DNA from: Bacillota bacterium
Lineage (GTDB): Bacteria; Bacillota; Desulfotomaculia; Desulfotomaculales; Desulfohalotomaculaceae
Assembly: GCA_009711615.1 (NCBI GenBank)
Contig: VENI01000002.1
Coordinates: 62,001 to 126,000 of the forward strand
Reading direction: 5' to 3'
Length of the DNA: 64,000 nucleotides
Made by a program: the position numbers and the translations under genes. Numbering within the stretch: the stretch's first letter is position 1; every line of letters starts with the position of its first letter. Shown here piece by piece: positions 62,442 to 64,000 of the stretch. Below the pieces are notes generated by a model. The model was not told the origin of the DNA and searched no databases. It was given only the letters and a program-made list of their open reading frames with translations.

Positions 62442-62714
62442 ATGCCAAAATTTTTAATTGAAAGAGAAATTCCGGGTGCCGGAGATCTATCTAATCAAGA
62501 ACTGCAAGGAATATCACAAAAATCATGTGGTGTATTAAAGGAACTAGGACCTCAAATCCAATGGGTTCAAAGTTATGTTTCCGATAATAAAATATATTGC
62601 ATTTATATTGCACCTAACGAGGAAATGGTTAAAAAACATGCTAATGAAGGTGGTTTTCCAGCAAACAAGATTTCTGAAATAAAGAATGTGATTGATCCAA
62701 CTACCGCTGAATAG
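62442..62714 (+). CDS. DUF4242 protein
   Basis: The ATG at 62442 has GGGAGG 8-10 bases upstream; the in-frame sequence back to 62349 is the promoter region. The 90-aa protein is a single ferredoxin-like alpha/beta domain: PKFLIEREIPGAGDLSNQEL at the start, QWVQSYVSDNKIYCIYIAPN in the middle and VKKHANEGGFPANKI near the end, the DUF4242 signature. Some members bind nickel. The function here is unknown. Confidence 0.8.
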   Translation: MPKFLIEREIPGAGDLSNQELQGISQKSCGVLKELGPQIQWVQSYVSDNKIYCIYIAPNEEMVKKHANEGGFPANKISEIKNVIDPTTAE

Positions 62715-62728
62715 TCTTTTATTTTACC

Positions 62729-62753
62729 AGCACCCTCAACTAATTGAGGGTGC
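62729..62753 (+). terminator. Terminator after DUF4242 gene
   Basis: AGCACCCTCAA / TTGAGGGTGCT stem with a CTAA-type loop, followed by an AT-rich tail. Confidence 0.75.
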
Positions 62754-62793
62754 TAATTTATTATTTTGCAGATTATCTGTTAATATGCCTTAT

Positions 62794-62822
62794 TAAAAAA
62801 ACGCCCCAAGTTAATTGAGGCG
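62794..62822 (-). terminator. Terminator of the Phe-rich small protein gene
   Basis: On the minus strand CGCCTCAAT / ACTTGGGGCG forms a stem with one mismatch, followed by TTTTTTT. Confidence 0.75.
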
Positions 62823-62850
62823 ATCATAGTAGTGCTATAAAATTGATCAA

Positions 62851-63057
62851 TTATTTACCCTTACCCCAAAAACGGAAGAATGGGAAGAATAGAAACGGAA
62901 AAAAGCTAAAAAACGGGAAAAATGGGGAAAATATACGGGTTTCAACATTAGAATCTCTACGTCTCACACCAGGGTTATAACCGGGCCTTACTCTAGGGCC
63001 ATAACGCGGTTGTTTCATACCTGGGTTTGCTCTTCGATTATTATTTCCATAATACAT
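62851..63057 (-). CDS. Small basic protein with Phe/Pro-rich tail
   Basis: The ATG follows CTAGGGGGTAAAATTC. The 68-aa protein has an Arg/Asn/Gly/Pro-rich first half (RYGPRVRPGYNPGVRRR) and an aromatic tail with repeated F-P-F-F (FFPFFSFFPFLFFPFFRFW). Such proteins are seen as spore or envelope-associated small proteins in Firmicutes, but I cannot name a family. It has its own terminator, which supports real expression. Confidence 0.55.
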   Translation of the reverse strand: MYYGNNNRRANPGMKQPRYGPRVRPGYNPGVRRRDSNVETRIFSPFFPFFSFFPFLFFPFFRFWGKGK

Positions 63058-63312
63058 GAATTTTACCCCCTAGTTTTTAAATCATTATATTCAGCACTGG
63101 TGGAATTTGTTACCATTTTTACGGATAAACGAATGTTAAATCCAGTGATAACCTTTGTTTTTATTCCACCACTTAGCGCATCAGAATACAGTACATTATT
63201 TACACAACTTACTCGACCTGCATTTGTATAAAAATAACTACTATTTAACAAATATTAATTTATTTTTACAATAAATTTGCTATACTTAAATTAAAAATTA
63301 TACGGAGGCACT

Positions 63313-64000
63313 ATGGAAACTATAAATAACTGGTTGTCGGTCTGGCAGCAATATAAGTACCACAGTGAAATTAGTTTTTTTATCTTTATCCCCCTATTCT
63401 TTCTATTGCGTTCAATAATAATAAAACAATTGCATAAACATGTACAGCGCTTTGATGACAGCGATATATACCCCTTTATTGTTTCATTGATTAACTGGGG
63501 AACTTTTTATGCTATTATTTTTTATGCTGTAGTTTACTTTAAAGAAACTTTCTGGTTAAGTGAAGCGTGGTTTAAAGTAGGGGAAAACGAAGTTACTACT
63601 CTCACTTTCATTATACCGGCCACCATTATTAGCTTAGCATTTAAATTTGCTCGTTTCTTTTCCCGTTTTGTACTGGTAAGAGTTTACCAGCGGTATGAGA
63701 TTGAAGAAGGAACCCAGTATACTTTTACTAGACTTTTACACTATGTAATTATAGTAGTGGCATTTTTGATTGCTTTACCAACGGTGGGCTTTGATTTAAG
63801 CTCCCTGACTGTTTTTGCCGGGGTTGTCGGCGTAGGTATTGGCTTTGGTATGCAAAATATTGCCTCTAACTTTATATCAGGTATTATAATCTTATTTGAA
63901 AGGCCTATTAAAGTGGGTGACAGAATAACACTGGATGGTCTGCAATGTGATGTAGAACATATTACTATTCGCTCAACCATTGTGCGTACTAGAAATAATG
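63313..64000 (+). CDS. mscS: MscS-family mechanosensitive channel, N-terminal part (3' end outside window)
   Basis: TACGGAGGC stands before the ATG and the frame stays open to the window end, giving about 229 residues. There are four hydrophobic helices (about residues 22-40, 58-76, 95-112, 140-158). The pore helix and signature follow: TVFAGVVGVGIGFGMQNIAS, FISGIIILFERPIKVGDRI, and the start of the cytoplasmic vestibule. The extra N-terminal helices match larger MscS homologues. It would release solutes on hypo-osmotic shock. Confidence 0.92.
   Translation, partial: METINNWLSVWQQYKYHSEISFFIFIPLFFLLRSIIIKQLHKHVQRFDDSDIYPFIVSLINWGTFYAIIFYAVVYFKETFWLSEAWFKVGENEVTTLTFIIPATIISLAFKFARFFSRFVLVRVYQRYEIEEGTQYTFTRLLHYVIIVVAFLIALPTVGFDLSSLTVFAGVVGVGIGFGMQNIASNFISGIIILFERPIKVGDRITLDGLQCDVEHITIRSTIVRTRNN

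Noticed and set aside
63063-63251. 62-aa minus-strand frame upstream of the mscS gene
   Set aside because: No ribosome-binding site or recognisable domain; the interval 63058-63312 is better read as promoter/intergenic sequence.

Overview
The window looks like chromosome from an AT-rich, anaerobic, endospore-forming Firmicute, probably a Clostridia lineage close to Peptococcaceae. The reasons are spoVK, a Spo0M homologue, a SleB-like cell-wall hydrolase, CotF-type coat proteins, Gram-positive Shine-Dalgarno sequences with frequent TTG/GTG starts, a LexA of the Gram-positive type, and a membrane fumarate reductase with dedicated fumarase, malic enzyme and malate dehydrogenase. No rRNA, tRNA or CRISPR array was seen. 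The species assignment is inference.

Region 1 (1-13.6 kb) is a dense + strand DNA-repair/RNA-modification block: mutS (5' end outside the window), a hydantoinase/oxoprolinase-like gene, an HDAC-fold deacetylase, mutL, a SAM methyltransferase, miaA, hfq, spoVK, a PLP lyase of the YnbB type, an AtuA/DUF1446 + DUF4387 pair, a MerR regulator with a Cys/Trp-rich tail, and convergent lexA. Region 2 (13.7-20.8 kb) is one directional run for the reductive C4 branch of the TCA cycle: fumarase alpha (apparently starting at ATT) and beta, fumarate reductase C-A-B, malic enzyme and malate dehydrogenase. Together these interconvert pyruvate/malate/oxaloacetate/fumarate/succinate. Region 3 (20.8-30.1 kb) holds a Zn-dependent phospholipase C, a Fur/Zur regulator with a ZnuCB-type ABC transporter lacking a binding protein, a four-domain c-di-GMP protein, an orphan response regulator, a LysM hydrolase and arginine deiminase.

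Region 4 (30.1-41.4 kb) has two accessory metabolic cassettes. The first is a DnaQ-type exonuclease, a two-subunit sodium/solute symporter, and a cNMP-CBS-DUF294 signalling protein. The second is a stress/osmolyte-like group: beta-lysine acetyltransferase (AblB), Hsp20, an ATP-grasp ligase, a 658-aa protein in which I see a papain-like Cys-His-Asn triad, and an intact ectoine synthase (EctC) without EctA or EctB. The last three are tightly spaced and are the best candidate for an undescribed biosynthetic system.

Region 5 (41.4-60 kb) is a decaying accessory zone. It has an IS3-family element sitting exactly on a start codon, IS21 remnants, frameshifted and nonsense-mutated genes, duplicated hydrolase fragments and a dispersed intergenic repeat (four copies sharing TATGTAAACTAG). 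Intact genes within it include two coat proteins, an SPFH protein, a pentapeptide-repeat protein, a PadR/HAAS-FtsW pair, and an 866-aa protein that joins a degenerate PfkB-like domain, an AAA ATPase and a C-terminal RyR domain. Region 6 (60-64 kb) returns to ordinary genes: Spo0M, phosphofructokinase, a DUF4242 protein, a Phe-rich small protein and the start of an MscS channel that runs off the window.
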